Shown: positions 33,187 through 44,021 of the stretch, in pieces
Layout: every line of letters begins with the position of its first letter
Numbering within the stretch: position 1 is the first letter of the stretch
Assembly: GCA_034440635.1 (NCBI GenBank)
Contig: JAOTON010000978.1
Coordinates: 124,001-188,000 of the forward strand
Length of the DNA: 64,000 nucleotides
DNA from: Lepas anatifera
Taxonomy: Eukaryota; Arthropoda; Thecostraca; Lepadidae
Direction: 5' to 3'
Notes under the pieces: model-generated
What the model was told of the DNA's origin: nothing
The model's database searches: none
The model's input: only the letters and a program-made list of their open reading frames with translations
Translations under genes and position numbers: made by a program

Positions 33187-34479
33187 GCTTAGAACGTTGT
33201 GACGGTATAATATTTGGAAATCAGTTTTTCGGCAAATGTAGACTTGTGCTGTCGCATATTTGAGAAATTATATAACCAATACGGGCAATGGAAGCTTGAT
33301 GGTCCTGAGACAATCACAGTCGCTTTCGGTGAGAAAAGCGTGTTTTTACGATAGTGAAGGCTTTGGATATTGACAGGTGCTGAAGTTCAGCTCTGACTGA
33401 GGTGGGCGAGATAGGTAGTTTACTTCTTTTTATTACCACATCATTTTTATTTTATTTTTGGTACCACATGAACGATACCTGTATTAAGGAAGTACCGGCA
33501 GAAGAAGTAAAGAGAGCGACAGCGTACATGCTTTGCTACGCCGCCAGAGATGTGGTTTAGTTGTCTCAAAAGTAGTATTCTTTTGATTTCTCATTGGCGG
33601 AATGTGGTGGTACAGAAGTTTATATTTCACAAAAAATACTTACCTGTGTGTTATGCGTGTTTTTGTATTGCTGCTAGATAGTTTACCAGGGTTGGCACTG
33701 CCCACTACCCACTGCCCGGGTTTTTTGGGTTTTTAGTGGGTATTTTAGTGGATAAAACCCACCTGGGTTTTTTTCATAAATCACTTTTTAGACGCCCCTG
33801 AGTAAGAATATTGTCTTTTTGCTATTCACATCACTTTTATACTTCTAGGTAAGCCTTGGTATGTGTAGAATGTGCCAAAGTTTAGCAGAATTAGTACCAT
33901 ATGCCACCTCATAGAACCCACTGGAAAACTGCATTAAAAGTGCATTTGGAGATCCTTGCCGTCTTATTAAGAAAATCATTCCTAAGAATCCACATGTCGT
34001 ATGAATTGCACATTGTGCAACACAAATTTCACAAAAATCATTTTTTGCAACAGGTAAAAGTCACTCGATAAGACCAATACTGTCTCTGAATACGACATTA
34101 GTTTTTGTCCGTATGATAAAGTTTTTTCCAGAATTCAATCTATATATTATATATATTTTAATAAATTTATTAACATCTCCGCAGGTTCAAAATATGGCAA
34201 AGTAATATGCAGTCTCAGATTGTGACTCTGACTGACTTTGGCCTGAGACACACAAATAGTTTCATTGTCCAGCTCATGGAGTCTCTAAGGCTTATCGTGG
34301 TGGAGTCACGTGCTGTACTCCAGGGGAGCAGCCAAGGTGGGGCGACCGCCTCTCCCCTTGACTGAACTTAAGCACTGTAAAGAGCTTCCCTCACGGCCTC
34401 CTGTCATTTTCGTATTTACGTTCCCAAAATTTATTATAAGAAGACGGACACCATCACAATTTTTGTCTCGGAGACTCTC

Positions 34480-35170
34480 AATAGCAAGTCTCAGGGGCCC
34501 AAGCGTTGGTCTGGCGGTGCCCACCAAAATTTCTAATTGGGGGCCCCCATATTCGGCTATCAGGACACCAGAGTTTATCTCTGGGCCCCCAGACTTGGTC
34601 TCTGAAGCAGCCCCAAAAGTTTTCCCGGGGTTCCCAGAGTTGGCCTGGAGCACCCTCAAGAGCTTGTCACGGGGGGTGCGCTCAGAGCTGGTCTCTGAGG
34701 GCCACCAGAGTTTGTCTGTGGGTCCAAGAGTCTGACTTGGGGATCCGAAAAGTTTTCTCGGGGAGCCCAGGGTTGCTCTTGGATGGCCTTTAAGAATTCG
34801 TCTCGGTGGCCTCAGAGTTGGTCTCCAGGGCCTTCGAGGGTTTGTCGCGTCGGTCCATAGAGCTGGTCTCGAACCTGGCTGAAAGTTGGTTTCGGGGGTC
34901 CCTAGATTCGGTCCTTAGGGTCCCCAGAGCTGGTTTCGGGTGACCCCAAGAATTGTTCTTGGGGCCCCCAGTGAGGACCTTGAAGAGTTTTCTTGGTTCG
35001 TGAGGCCCCCAGGGCTAGTCTCGGGGATCCCTAAACTCGTTCTCAGGCGACTCAAAAGTTTTTTTTTTCTGGCGGGAGGGGGAGGTTTTGTCTCGAGGCG
35101 CCAGCCAATTTTTATCAGGCTGCCCAAAGAATTAGTGTTGGGGGCACCTCAGAGATGGTCCCCCGGTCAC
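34480..35170 (+). repeat. Decayed GAGTTGGTCTCGGGGCCCCC tandem array
   Basis: About 20 imperfect units of ~30-35 bp with a core near AGAGTTGGTCTCGGGGCCCC. It is similar in style to the arrays at 19.4-21.8 and 48.5-49.8 kb but lies inside the hAT-type element. Non-coding. Confidence 0.7.
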
Positions 35171-35703
35171 AAAATATTAAAAAGGATACCACGATTTATT
35201 CAGCTAGATAGGCAAAGAAACAAGCAAGGGAGGTAAAAACAGCCAATAAAAGTCACGTGAATCACGCCGATTCACTCCACAATCACATCAGCCTCCGCTG
35301 ACCTTTTTATTTTCATTGGCGATCTTTGCACTTGAGGCCCCGTGCAGTGCCCCCGAGCCTATATCCACGCCTCCCTTCCCCTGAGCAAATAATGGATACA
35401 CCCTGCTATGCTCTGAGAATTGTGATCTGGCCCTTATTGATGTACCGGACTAACATTTGCAGCGCTAGCATTTGTCATCATGTAATCATCATGTATTTCT
35501 CACACTTCCACACAAATGAGGTGGCTTTTAAAGTGTTGTCGCAATGAGTATGAAGTGATTATAAACTATGGAAGGAGATGGTAAGGATGAGGGAAGGTGA
35601 GGATCCAGAGGATGGGATTCTACCTGGAGGGGTCGCTGCAGCCACAGGCGCATGCGCTCACAGCCTCCAGTTAGAGTAAGGATAAGGATTAGGTACCGGT
35701 AAA

Positions 35704-35732
35704 AAACACACACACACACACACACACACACA
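35704..35732. repeat. (AC)n microsatellite
   Basis: An uninterrupted run of about 14 AC pairs. Confidence 0.95.
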
Positions 35733-35929
35733 ATCGCACACTCATTTCGAACATTTAAACTAAAATGATATGAGGGTGAAAATGTTCGATTCTTCGGCTT
35801 CGTTTTCATTTCGTCTTCGATCTTGTAAATTTCGTTGTTTGTGCTCCATCATGTCTGTGACATCGTTGACCTTGCTTCACTGATGTTCAATTGTTACATA
35901 TTTTGTTCTTTTCTTTAATCTCCAGTGTT

Positions 35930-36093
35930 GATGTTCTCTTTCACAAAACTTGTTTTTTATTGTTCTCTAAATTAGCCACCCTGAAATATTTCAATATTCC
36001 CGCCGCAGAAACCTTTTTTCTTGAAGGAGCTCTTAAAAACACGTGGAACGCAACAAAAAATCAAGGAGAAAGATTAGCGACGAAACGAGGATA
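35930..36093 (+). pseudogene. Possible hAT transposase C-terminal relic
   Basis: A plus-strand frame contains LFSKLATLKYFNIPAAETFF, which resembles the hAT dimerisation motif (sklA.kyLsiPat.a..Er.FS) in its first half. It also lies where that domain should be, near the 3' end of the element. The ERvFS part is not conserved and only ~55 codons are open, so the match is weak. No BED zinc finger or catalytic region was found. Confidence 0.3.
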
Positions 36094-36834
36094 GTTGGTC
36101 AAAAAATGATGACTTACTTCTTATTTTTATCTTCTTCTAGCTTGCACCAGAGACGGTGGAGGCGAATGAAAATTATCTCGACGATGCGATAATTTTAATG
36201 AATGAAGGGTTCTGCACAAAGCCGAGGAATGAAGGGGTCTGCATGTCCCTGAGGAATATGAGCTGATTTAGAAAAAAGTGAAAGTAAATTCCTGTGGGGC
36301 GCAGTGGTGCGGTGCTTGCCGCACTTGCTTTCTGCGGGGTCGCCCGGGTTTATGTTCGGTGGATTTCTTGAGTACGGAGAACCCGGCTCCTAAGAGAAAA
36401 CGGTAATAAGAATTGAAAACGCCTTATAACAATAGCAGTGGATGAGTTGATAAGCCCCAAAATTGTTATTCTGGTCAAAAAGTCGGCTCACTTTTCTTAT
36501 CCATGGGTGCCCATAAAACTATGAAGGGTTCTGCACAAAGCTGTCAATCAATTACTTCAGAACAGCTTGGGGAATAGGAGCTTCTTCTCCCCTCCGCCAC
36601 GTGAGGCAAAGACTGATAAGCAACGATGCTATTGAAAGCATCACAGTCTTAATGCGTGCTCAAACAATGGCATTAATCTAGAAATGGTGTGATGAGAATG
36701 TTACAAAACAAAATAAAAAACCTGGAAAAACACAAAAAACCGCAAAAACCCGGACCCGCGAGCTTTTTTATAAAAAAACGGGTTTTTTTCCAACCCTGTA
36801 GTTTACTAGCCGCCGTGACTGACTTGGTGACGGC

Positions 36835-37112
36835 AGCTGCAATCACTCCGTTCCGGCAGCTACGGTAGCTGACTGCCATTGAAGTGTGACCAAAAGTGAC
36901 TGGACTTCCGCCGGCAGCTGCAGTGCCTGTGACTGGTCTTGTGCCGGCAGCTGCAGTGACTGTGGACAGGTCCTGTGCCGGCAGCTGCAGTGACTGTGAC
37001 TGGTCTTGTGCCGGCAGCTGCAGTGACCGACTGGTCTTGTGCCGGCAGCTGCAGTGACTGACTGTCCTTGTGCCGTCAGCTGCAGTGACTGTGACTGGTC
37101 CTGTGCTGGCAG
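36835..37112 (+). repeat. Minisatellite of acceptor-like units beside exon
   Basis: About eight units of ~33-36 bp (GACTGGTCTTGTGCCGGCAG then CTGCAGTGACTGT). Every unit contains a TGCCGGCAG|CTGCA sequence equal in form to the real acceptor TGCTGGCAG|CTGCACC at its right end. The array thus seems to have grown out of the intron-exon border of the exon at 37,113. Confidence 0.8.
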
Positions 37113-37233
37113 CTGCACCTGGGCAACCTTCCCGACACTTCGTTCTCGTGCGAGGGGAAGGTGGTGGGCGGGTACTACGCCGATGTCGAGACCAAGTGCC
37201 AAATGTTTCACGTCTGCACGCTCGGGTCGAAAG
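37113..37233 (+). CDS. Chitin-binding gene, exon with first half of CBM14 no. 1
   Basis: Frame 1 of the exon reads LHLGNLPDTSFSCEGKVVGG, then YYADVETKCQMFHVCTLGSK. This is the start of a peritrophin-A (chitin-binding type 2, CBM14) domain with its first three cysteines and the Y-Y-A-D…C..F..C pattern found in arthropod CPAP-type cuticle proteins. These are secreted and bind chitin in cuticle or tracheal lining. Acceptor GGCAG at 37,112; donor AAAG|GTCAGT at 37,234; the exon enters in phase 0 and leaves in phase 1. The next exon at 38,070 completes the domain in the matching phase. The signal peptide must lie upstream; the exon at 16,707 is a candidate. Confidence 0.85.
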
Positions 37234-38069
37234 GTCAGTGACTCAACGCAGGTATATGAATAGGATAGACAGTTTTGACAGGTGTTTGTGTTTTGTGACA
37301 CGTTCGTTTGTGTAGCTAACTTGTCACAGTATTGCGCATACCTGTATATTGTAGACAATAAGTACACAGAATAGAATTGTCGATAAAAAACGATGGATAT
37401 TCGATAGATATGCATGAAGTTGGATACATAACAATTGACCAGTTCACGGCAGATTTATATATCTCTTCTACAATTTTTTAACGGTAGAGAAGTGAAAAAT
37501 ACTGCACGGCCTGTGTATCAAAGAGAGTAGATTACGAGCTCCCAGGGACCGACGAGACTTGTTAGAACTGTCGCCGGAGAGGGAGGGGTGCCCGTTTAGA
37601 GAATGGATACATAATTTTACAAACACAATACCTATGTTCTTCCTTTTGCCGGGTATTCAGCACCACTCCGACGACGTTGTGTTTTCTGTTCCCCATATTC
37701 GGAGTGAATTGCGCGTGCCAGTACGGAAAGGGGTTGGTGTTTTCTCGTTGTACTATTTACCTAACATCTTAGATTACTGTATTTGCAGTTGAAGTGCAAA
37801 ACCACAAGGTAAAAATTGGCAGACTGGTAGAAAAACTGTACAATAACATGTTAGGAAAAATTTACATTTAAAACTTATCACTCTCACTATGTAAATATAA
37901 AGCTTATTTGTTTGAAGTATTGTCCAATAGTGATTATGTTTTAATTGCAAGGTTTGGTTGCGCTCAATGCATGTTTTTGTTGAACATTTGCCTGTTTGCT
38001 GAGAGCTGCTGCAGTTGTTGGCTGAACTCGCTGTTCTGACGCGCTGTGTTTGCCTGCGTGCTCTGGCAG
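37234..38069 (+). other. Intron between CBM14 half-exons
   Basis: An 836-bp GT-AG intron (GTCAGT…CTCTGGCAG). It has no recognisable feature inside; an open frame at 37,559-37,792 has no domain signature. Confidence 0.7.
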
Positions 38070-38226
38070 GCGAGACGCAGGACATTAAGTTCCTGTGCCT
38101 CCAGGGTACGGTGTTTGATCAGGAAACACGAGTGTGTGAACGCGCCGAGGAGGTGGTCTGCGGAGACTCGGAGCAGTACTACGACCTCAACAAACAGCTG
38201 TACCAACAGCCCAACCACGCGCACAC
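38070..38226 (+). CDS. Chitin-binding gene, exon with second half of CBM14 no. 1
   Basis: Joined to the previous exon it reads …GSK-GETQDIKFLCLQGTVFD, then QETRVCERAEEVVCGDSEQY. It supplies cysteines 4-6 of the chitin-binding domain (C-x13-C-x6-C spacing) and the aromatic F/Y residues typical of the fold. It continues YYDLNKQLYQQPNHAH, a tail also common after the single CBM14 of CPAP1-type proteins. The acceptor CTCTGGCAG and donor ACAC|GTGAGC are good; the phases are 1 in and 2 out. Reading on past the donor meets TGA at once, which supports the splice. Confidence 0.85.
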
Positions 38227-38644
38227 GTGAGCTGCGCTGGCCTGCTATCGTTTCTTTTGAATCATTCGACTCGGGCGCTGTGATCTAGAACTGATCGTGG
38301 GGAATTTTCGTGGGGGGGGCTTACGGAGGATATCGGGGATTACATATCCGAGTGAATCCACGATCTGTCGGTGGATTGGACTGGCCAGAGAGTCTGGGTA
38401 ATTTTGGATATTAGTCATTTTTTAATCCCTCGTTTGACGTATCTAGTCCTATTTATGGGTTTTAGATTAGACATTTATTGATAATTACCTGCAGAGGGAT
38501 AAGGCTGGATGTGCCGGGGGAACCGTCGAACATGGACCGGATGGGATGGGAACTCTATTGACCATGCCACACGCCCGTTGTAGAGTACTGTGCGCAGCTG
38601 CTGGGGCGGTGCATGGGTCACTCTGTCGTGGTGCGCCGCTGCAG

Positions 38645-38941
38645 AGCAGCCGCGCTGAGCCGGCCCGGCCCCTTTGACAGTGAGCTGGCCGACAACGGCA
38701 CCGACTCGGCCGGCCAGGCGTCGGCGGCGTCGCTGCTGCTGCAGCTGGACGAGTCGCACTCGCGGCGCGCGCCGGCGCAGCTCTCGGTGGACGACTACAG
38801 CGACGAGCTGGGCGGGCGGACGGCGACCACCGGCCGCGGCACCGCCACACGCGCCGAGGTGCCGCTCTTCAGCCCGCGCCGCGCCGAGACCCGCGCTCAG
38901 CCGGCGCAGCAGTCCCACTCCGACAACCTGCGGCCCTTCAG
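38645..38941 (+). CDS. Chitin-binding gene, acidic/Ser-rich linker exon
   Basis: Acceptor CGCCGCTGCAG and donor TTCAG|GTGGGC bracket a 297-bp GC-rich exon, entering and leaving in phase 2 as its neighbours need. It encodes a low-complexity linker: ALSRPGPFDSELADNGTDSA, then a Ser/Ala/Leu/Gln stretch (SLLLQLDESH), then QLSVDDYSDELGG and PLFSPRRAETRAQ. No cysteine and no domain, as expected for the variable region between chitin-binding modules. Other AGs within 5 bp shift the phase and were rejected for that reason. The frame is open across the exon while the upstream intron is not. Confidence 0.65.
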
Positions 38942-39339
38942 GTGGGCACTGGTGGAGCTCACTGCAGTGCCGGCTGAGGGGAAGCAGAAAATCGGCGCGG
39001 GTGTGATCTTGGGCGCTGTTTGGATGTGTCAAAGTCACTTATTTTATGATTACCGGGGTTCTAGAGTGTTTAGAATAGCCAATAGTGTGTAATTTGTTTG
39101 AAAGTTCGGATAAGGGGAACGCCTTTGATTATATCTATAAAAATGGCGCTGTGAATACCATGACAATGCTACCCGAAAGCTCACTGGACTCAAGGATATG
39201 TTCAACTCTAAACAATTTCCAACAAGAGCTTTGACCTGCCCTTGGGTGGAGAATGTGTGACGTATTACGGTGGACAAAAGCACTGGGCATTGTCAGTTTA
39301 GAAAATATATGTTGGAAGCATGCTGGCGCGCTGACGCCT

Positions 39340-39931
39340 CTGCCTCTGCCGACGCCATCGTCTCCGCTGTCCCCTCTGTGCTCAATGATGTATCTGTCCC
39401 TGCCGGCCCATTTGTCCTCCGCTGAGTCACTGTCCCCCGCTCATGCTATCGTGTCCCTCTTACACCAATGGTCCTCGCTGATGCCTGTGTCCACCTTGAC
39501 GCCTAATTCCCCTCTGACGCATGTGTCCCCCGCTGACGCATCTGTTTCCGCCGAAGCTGCTGTCCCTTCTGACGCCCCTATCCTTTGCTGACGCATCTGT
39601 TTCCGCCGAAGCTGCTGTCCCTTCTGACGCCCCCATCCTTCGCTGACGCCTCTGTTTCCGCCGATGATGTTGTCCTTTCTCACACACTACCCTTAGCTAC
39701 TATCTCTGTACCTGCTGATACATGTGTGCCAGCTATCGCATCTGCCCGCCGCTGCCTCTGCCCCCCCGTCGCCTCTGTGGCCGCTGGCCCTACTGCGCCC
39801 GATGACGCCTCTGTGTCTGCCGTTGCCTCTGTGTCCGCTGACGTCTCTGCGCCTGCCGTTGCCTCTGTGTCCGCCCTTGCATCTGTGTCCGCTGATGCCT
39901 CTGCGCCAGCTGACGCCTCTGTGCCCGACAG
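39340..39931 (+). repeat. Pyrimidine-rich minisatellite before linker exon
   Basis: The first part has a 55-bp unit in exact tandem (39,536-39,590 and 39,591-39,645, starting GACGCATCTGTTTCCGCCGA). The second part (39,760-39,930) has ~18-bp units near GTTGCCTCTGTGTCCGCT. The plus strand is C/T-rich and ends in the acceptor CTGTGCCCGACAG at 39,931. Units are mostly multiples of three, so long Ala/Ser/Val frames arise; I treat them as intron, though part could be read as exon. Confidence 0.75.
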
Positions 39932-40168
39932 CCGGTTCCGGCAAACGCGGCGGTTCACGGCACCAACAACGTCGTCACCCTCGCCAGCGCGCGTGCCGCT
40001 GATCCCCAGCTCGGGTGACCGCGATGGACCCCGGCTGGTGGTCACCAACGGGGAGCCGTTCGTGCCGAGGCTGGACCAGCCGGACCCGGAGCCGGCCAAA
40101 CAGAAAACGGTAACCCAGCCACCGCGCCGGCCCCGCCACCTGACGGGCCGGAACCCGCCCGATATCGG
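39932..40168 (+). CDS. Chitin-binding gene, Pro-rich linker exon
   Basis: Entering in phase 2 it reads RFRQTRRFTAPTTSSPSPAR, VPLIPSSGDRDGPRLVVTNG and EPFVPRLDQPDPEPAKQKT: a Pro/Ser/Arg-rich, cysteine-free linker. Two donors are possible. GTAACC after 40,109 is the better sequence but leaves phase 0. GTGTTG after 40,168 is weaker but leaves phase 2, which the next chitin-binding exon requires. I give the longer form because it allows one continuous gene. If the shorter is right, a further exon, or two separate tandem genes, must be assumed. Confidence 0.55.
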
Positions 40169-41411
40169 GTGTTGGGAACCGCTTATGGACTGCAGCCGGG
40201 TGTGATGGTACTAGACCATTATATCGGTGTATTTTTTCAACTGAGAGAATCCTAGTTAGCATAGGCGGCTGAAGGAGGGGAACAAGGGTAACGCCCCCCA
40301 CCCCCCCCAAATGACAAATGTGAGCACTAACCCTAATGCCGTTGACTGGAAAGGAATGGGTTGAAAATTACATGATGCTTTCCCTCCACCCGCTTTCTTA
40401 AATCCGCACCCTCCGTCTGTACTGCACCTCAGGCTTAATTCGCGGACCGGAAGGAGAAGTTTTAAGTCCACTTTAAAAACTTAAACATAAAAGTTTTGTT
40501 TATCAGAAAAATAATGATAATAACGAAACCTGTTGGCATCTTTGAGTGATGCAGAACTGAAAGACCTCTTGCATCATTTAAGGATGTTGTCGAACCCTGC
40601 TATTGTCGTTATTATTCTAAAAATTATACCCATATTTATTATATTTTATTGAGCACCTGAAATATCTACTTCCGGTCCATGATTTGAACTCTTAGGAGAG
40701 TTCTCTCGGTTAAAAAGAACCCATGCGTTTATTGGTTTATTGGTTGATGATCACCATACTCAACTGTAGCCCCTAACTGGTTTCAAGCATCAGCTATCGG
40801 GCTGGTTTGATTTTTATTTCGGCAAATACATCGAGCTGGGGCACGCATAGCCTCTGCAGCTGCAGTGCCCTAAAACTCTAATCAACATCAAATACCTCGA
40901 GCTGCCAAATTTGCACCTGTTACAGTTCGATGGTTCAATCCCCGAATGCGGACGGTATTTTGGCTATCGGAGATGCAGATCTAGCCAGGGCGACCTTTTT
41001 CAAACTGATGATGTTCATCAGCAGCCAAGTCACCCGCTACACGGGGTAGTTTGTGAAGTTTATGTGCAAAACGTCCTGACTCCCATATAGTAGGTACTAA
41101 AAACAATTCAAATATGTTGATTTGATATTTACTATTTGGACAAGTAAAAAATACCAGATTTTACAGTATGCATGTGGATGGTTTTTACAGGCTCAGGTGT
41201 TCTCAGATGATCCAAAGCTATGTTTAAGCTATAGTTTGGGAAGAGTGATGCAAGCTGCTTAAAAGGAAGGAAACGTTTCTTTCTTGCCCGATCTTTATGC
41301 GACTATAGCCAACGAAATAGCAAACTATACCGTGCTATGGTCTTTCAAATTTCTGAATACCTAATATTTCAAGTAATTTCGAAACCCATCACCTGTCAGT
41401 AGGTACTTTAG
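40169..41411 (+). other. Putative intron, no feature
   Basis: No open frame with a domain, no second signal-peptide exon and no repeat seen. If the two chitin-binding domains belong to separate genes, a promoter and first exon would have to be here; I could not find them. Confidence 0.4.
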
Positions 41412-41597
41412 TCCCAGGCGTGCTGACGTTGTGATTGAACCTGGTGGCGCCCCGGTCGGCCGGCAGGAGGCACTTCCGTCGCTGGCACTGCCCGAGACCA
41501 ACTTCACGTGCCAGTCCAAGGTCAGCGGAGGCCACTACGCCGACCCGGAGACCAACTGCAAGATGTTTCACATCTGCGTGATGGGGCCGGACGGAAC
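41412..41597 (+). CDS. Chitin-binding gene, exon with first half of CBM14 no. 2
   Basis: The exon gives RRADVVIEPGGAPVGRQEAL, PSLALPETNFTCQSKVSGGH and YADPETNCKMFHICVMGPDG. It is a second peritrophin-A start, close to the first one (xLPxTxFxC…GG.YAD.ET.C.MFH.C), so the two arose by duplication. Donor GGAAC|GTAAGG at 41,598; leaves in phase 2. The acceptor is either TTTAG at 41,411 or CCCAG at 41,417, both phase 2. Read-through past the donor gives TAA, which supports splicing. Confidence 0.8.
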
Positions 41598-41902
41598 GTA
41601 AGGATGCCGGGGCAGACTGACGCGCGGAAACGCTGCACTGGCTCAAAACACCAGAAGTGACGTGCGTGCATGGAACAGCTTCGCCACAGGCTGTGTGCCG
41701 TGCACCGTATCATCTGCGCTTATGCTCTTAGCTGTGGGTTTTTGTACCGTGCTCGACTGTTATTACGATTTATTTATGTTTAAAGTTCTTGGTCAAGGAG
41801 TGCAACGTTTTTATTTTGCAAGGTTTCGGGCCCAATGGAACAGTGCTTGCTTCAGTAGTAGTCCAAATATGTGATAGTGAACCGGCGTGCCTGTTGTTTC
41901 AG

Positions 41903-42039
41903 CATCACCGACTACAAGTTCCTGTGTGGGAGCAGTACCGTGTTCGACCAGAGGACGCGCACCTGCCAGGAAACCGACAAAGTGAACTGCGCCGCCTCGG
42001 CCGACAACTACTTCGTCAACAACCACTTGATAGTGCCCA
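41903..42039 (+). CDS. Chitin-binding gene, exon with second half of CBM14 no. 2
   Basis: After the acceptor CTGTTGTTTCAG the frame continues T-ITDYKFLCGSSTVFDQRT, then RTCQETDKVNCAASADNYFV, giving cysteines 4-6 of the second domain with the same spacing as the first (C-x13-C-x6-C). The intron position inside the domain (after the third cysteine) is the same in both copies, though the phase differs (1 and 2), so the sliding or re-creation of that boundary is worth noting. Donor CCCA|GTCAGT at 42,040 leaves phase 1, which the exon at 44,022 matches. Confidence 0.82.
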
Positions 42040-42423
42040 GTCAGTTTACCCATCAGCTGTCCTGCTTTGCGTGATACTTGTGTGGGTTTTTAAGCTCGCA
42101 TCAGCTGATGAGTAGGGTTATATGGTGGGTATATGTTGCTGCATGTTCTGCGCCATCTGTTTGGGTCGTATTCTACCAGGATTTGCGATCCGAGGGCCCA
42201 ACTTTGGTGCATATTTCATGATAGGTCCTGGAGAGAGTCTTGAAGTGTTTTTCCCTCAGGTGGTTTCCAACGTTAAAATTGTCGACATAGTAATAAGTTC
42301 CCAAACTTATTCCATTCATCAAAACGCCAATTAAGTTGAAAGTGATCTGAAATATCTACAGCGTGCTAAATGAAGTATAGAAATATAATTTGTTGTCACT
42401 CGCACCAGCTGTGAGTACCCTGG

Positions 42424-43993
42424 TCCGACACCTGCCCGCTCTGTACCTGGTCCGGGACCTCTGACTCCCCGTGTGTGGCCGTGGGGCGTGCTGGGCGGCG
42501 TGTACCGGAGCCCTGACTCCCGTGTGTGGCCGTAGGGCGTGCTGGGCGGCGTGTACCGTGAGCCCTGACTCCCGTGTGTGGCCGTGGGGCGTGCTGGGCG
42601 TTGTGTAACGGAGCCCTGACTCCCGTGTGTGGTGGTGGAGCGTGCTGGGCGTTGTGTACCGGAGCCCTGACTCCCGTGTGTGGCCGTAGGGCGTGCTAGG
42701 CGGCGTGTACCGGAGCCCTGACTCCCGTGTGTGTCCGTGGGGCGTGCTGGGCGGCGTGTACCGGAGCCCTGACTCCCCGTGTGTGGCCTTGGGGCGTGCT
42801 GGGCGGCGTGTACCGGAGCCCTGACTCCCGTGTGTGTCCGTGGGGCGTGCTGGGCGGCGTGTACCGGAGCCCTGACTCCCCGTGTGTGGCCTTGGGGCGT
42901 GCTGGGCGGCGTGTACCGGAGCCCTGACTCCCGTGTGTGGCCTTGGGGCGTGCTGGGCGGCGTGTACCGGAGCCCTGACTCCCGTGTGTGGCCGTAGGGC
43001 GTGCTGGGCGGCGTGTACCGGAGCCCTGACTCCCGTGTGTGGTGGTGGGGCGTGCTAGGCGTTGTGTACCGGAGCCCTGACTCCCGTGTGTGGCCGTGGA
43101 GTGTGCTGGGCGGTGTGTACCGGAGCCCTGACTCCCGTGTGTGGTGGTGGGGCGTGCTAGGCGGCGTGTACCGGAGCCCTGACTCCTGTGTGTGGTGGTG
43201 GGGCGTGCTAGGCGGCGTGTACCGGAGCCCTGACTCCCGTGTGTGGCCGTGGGGCGTGCTGGGCGGCGTGTAGCGGAGCCCTGACTCCCGTGTGTGGTGG
43301 TGGGGCGTGCTAGGCGTTGTGTACCGGAGCCCTGACTCCCGTGTGTGGCCGTGGGGCGTGCTGGGTGGCGTGTACCGGAGCCCTGACTCCCGTGTGTGGC
43401 CATGGGGCGTGCTGGGCGGCGTGTACCGGAGCCCTGACTCCCCGTGTGTGGTGGTGGGGCGTGCTAGGCGTTGTGTACCGGAACCCTGACTCCTGTGTGT
43501 GGCCGTGGGGCGTGCTGGGCGGCGTGTACCGGAGCCCTGACTCCCGTGTGTGGCCGTAGGGCGTGCTGGGCGGCGTGTACCGTGAGCCCTGACTCCCGTG
43601 TGTGGCCGTGGAGTGTGCTGGGCGGTGTGTACCGGAGCCCTGACTCCCGTGTGTGGTGGTGGGGCGTGCTAGGCGTTGTGTACCGGAGCCCTGACTCCCG
43701 TGTGTGGCCGTGGGGCGTGCTGGGCGGTGTGTACCGGAGCCCTGACTCCCGTGTGTGGTGTTGGAGTGTGCTGGGCGGCGTGTACCGGAGCCCTGACTCC
43801 CGTGTGTGGCCGTAGGGCGTGCTGGGCGGCGTGTACCGTGAGCCCTGACTCCCGTGTGTGGCCGTGGAGTGTGCTGGGCGTTGTGTACCGGAGCCCTGAC
43901 TCCCGTGTGTGGCCGTGGAGCGTGCTGGGCGGTGTGTACCGGAGCCCTGACTCCCGTGTGTGGTGGTGGAGCGTGCTGGGCGGCGTGTGCCTT
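42424..43993 (+). repeat. 51-bp minisatellite in intron, about 31 units
   Basis: The unit is near GTGCTGGGCGGCGTGTACCG then GAGCCCTGACTCCCGTGTGT and GGCCGTGGGGC. Units alternate between GGCCGTGGGGC and GGTGGTGGGGC variants in a partly regular order, and a few are 52 bp. It fills most of the intron between 42,039 and 44,022 and ends about 30 bp before the next exon. Open frames on both strands (51 = 17 codons) are artefacts. Confidence 0.95.
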
Positions 43994-44021
43994 AGACAGT
44001 GACGCCGCTGCCCCTCGGTAG

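Larger units (their letters stand above)
33687..36798. mobile_element. hAT-type DNA transposon, decayed, 8-bp duplication
   Basis: Ends CAGGGTTGG (33,687-33,695) and CCAACCCTG (36,790-36,798) are exact inverses, flanked by the identical 8-mer TAGTTTAC at 33,679-33,686 and 36,799-36,806. CAGGG ends with 8-bp duplications are typical of hAT elements. Both subterminal regions are rich in GGGTTTTT-type motifs (33,718-33,775 and 36,715-36,788), as expected for transposase-binding repeats. The 3.1-kb interior has no intact transposase; it holds a GGGGCCCC-type tandem array, an (AC)n tract and a possible relic of the hAT C-terminal domain. Confidence 0.8.

Noticed and set aside
32901..33202. Arg/Glu- and Ser/Leu-rich frames
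   Set aside because: Simple purine repeat.
36290..36400. Possible second SINE (GGGCGCAGTGGTGCGGTGC … GCCCGGGTTTATGTTC)
   Set aside because: B box poor and no flanking direct repeat found; it also lies inside the hAT-type element.
38613..39092. 159-codon plus-strand frame as an independent gene
   Set aside because: Its central part is explained as an exon of the chitin-binding gene with matching phases; the rest is intron.
39460..40099. Gly/Ala/Glu-rich minus-strand frames
   Set aside because: Shadows of the pyrimidine-rich minisatellite and the linker exon on the other strand.
40900..40965. tRNA-like GGTTCAATCCCC
   Set aside because: B-box-like only; no A box or cloverleaf arms at the proper distance.
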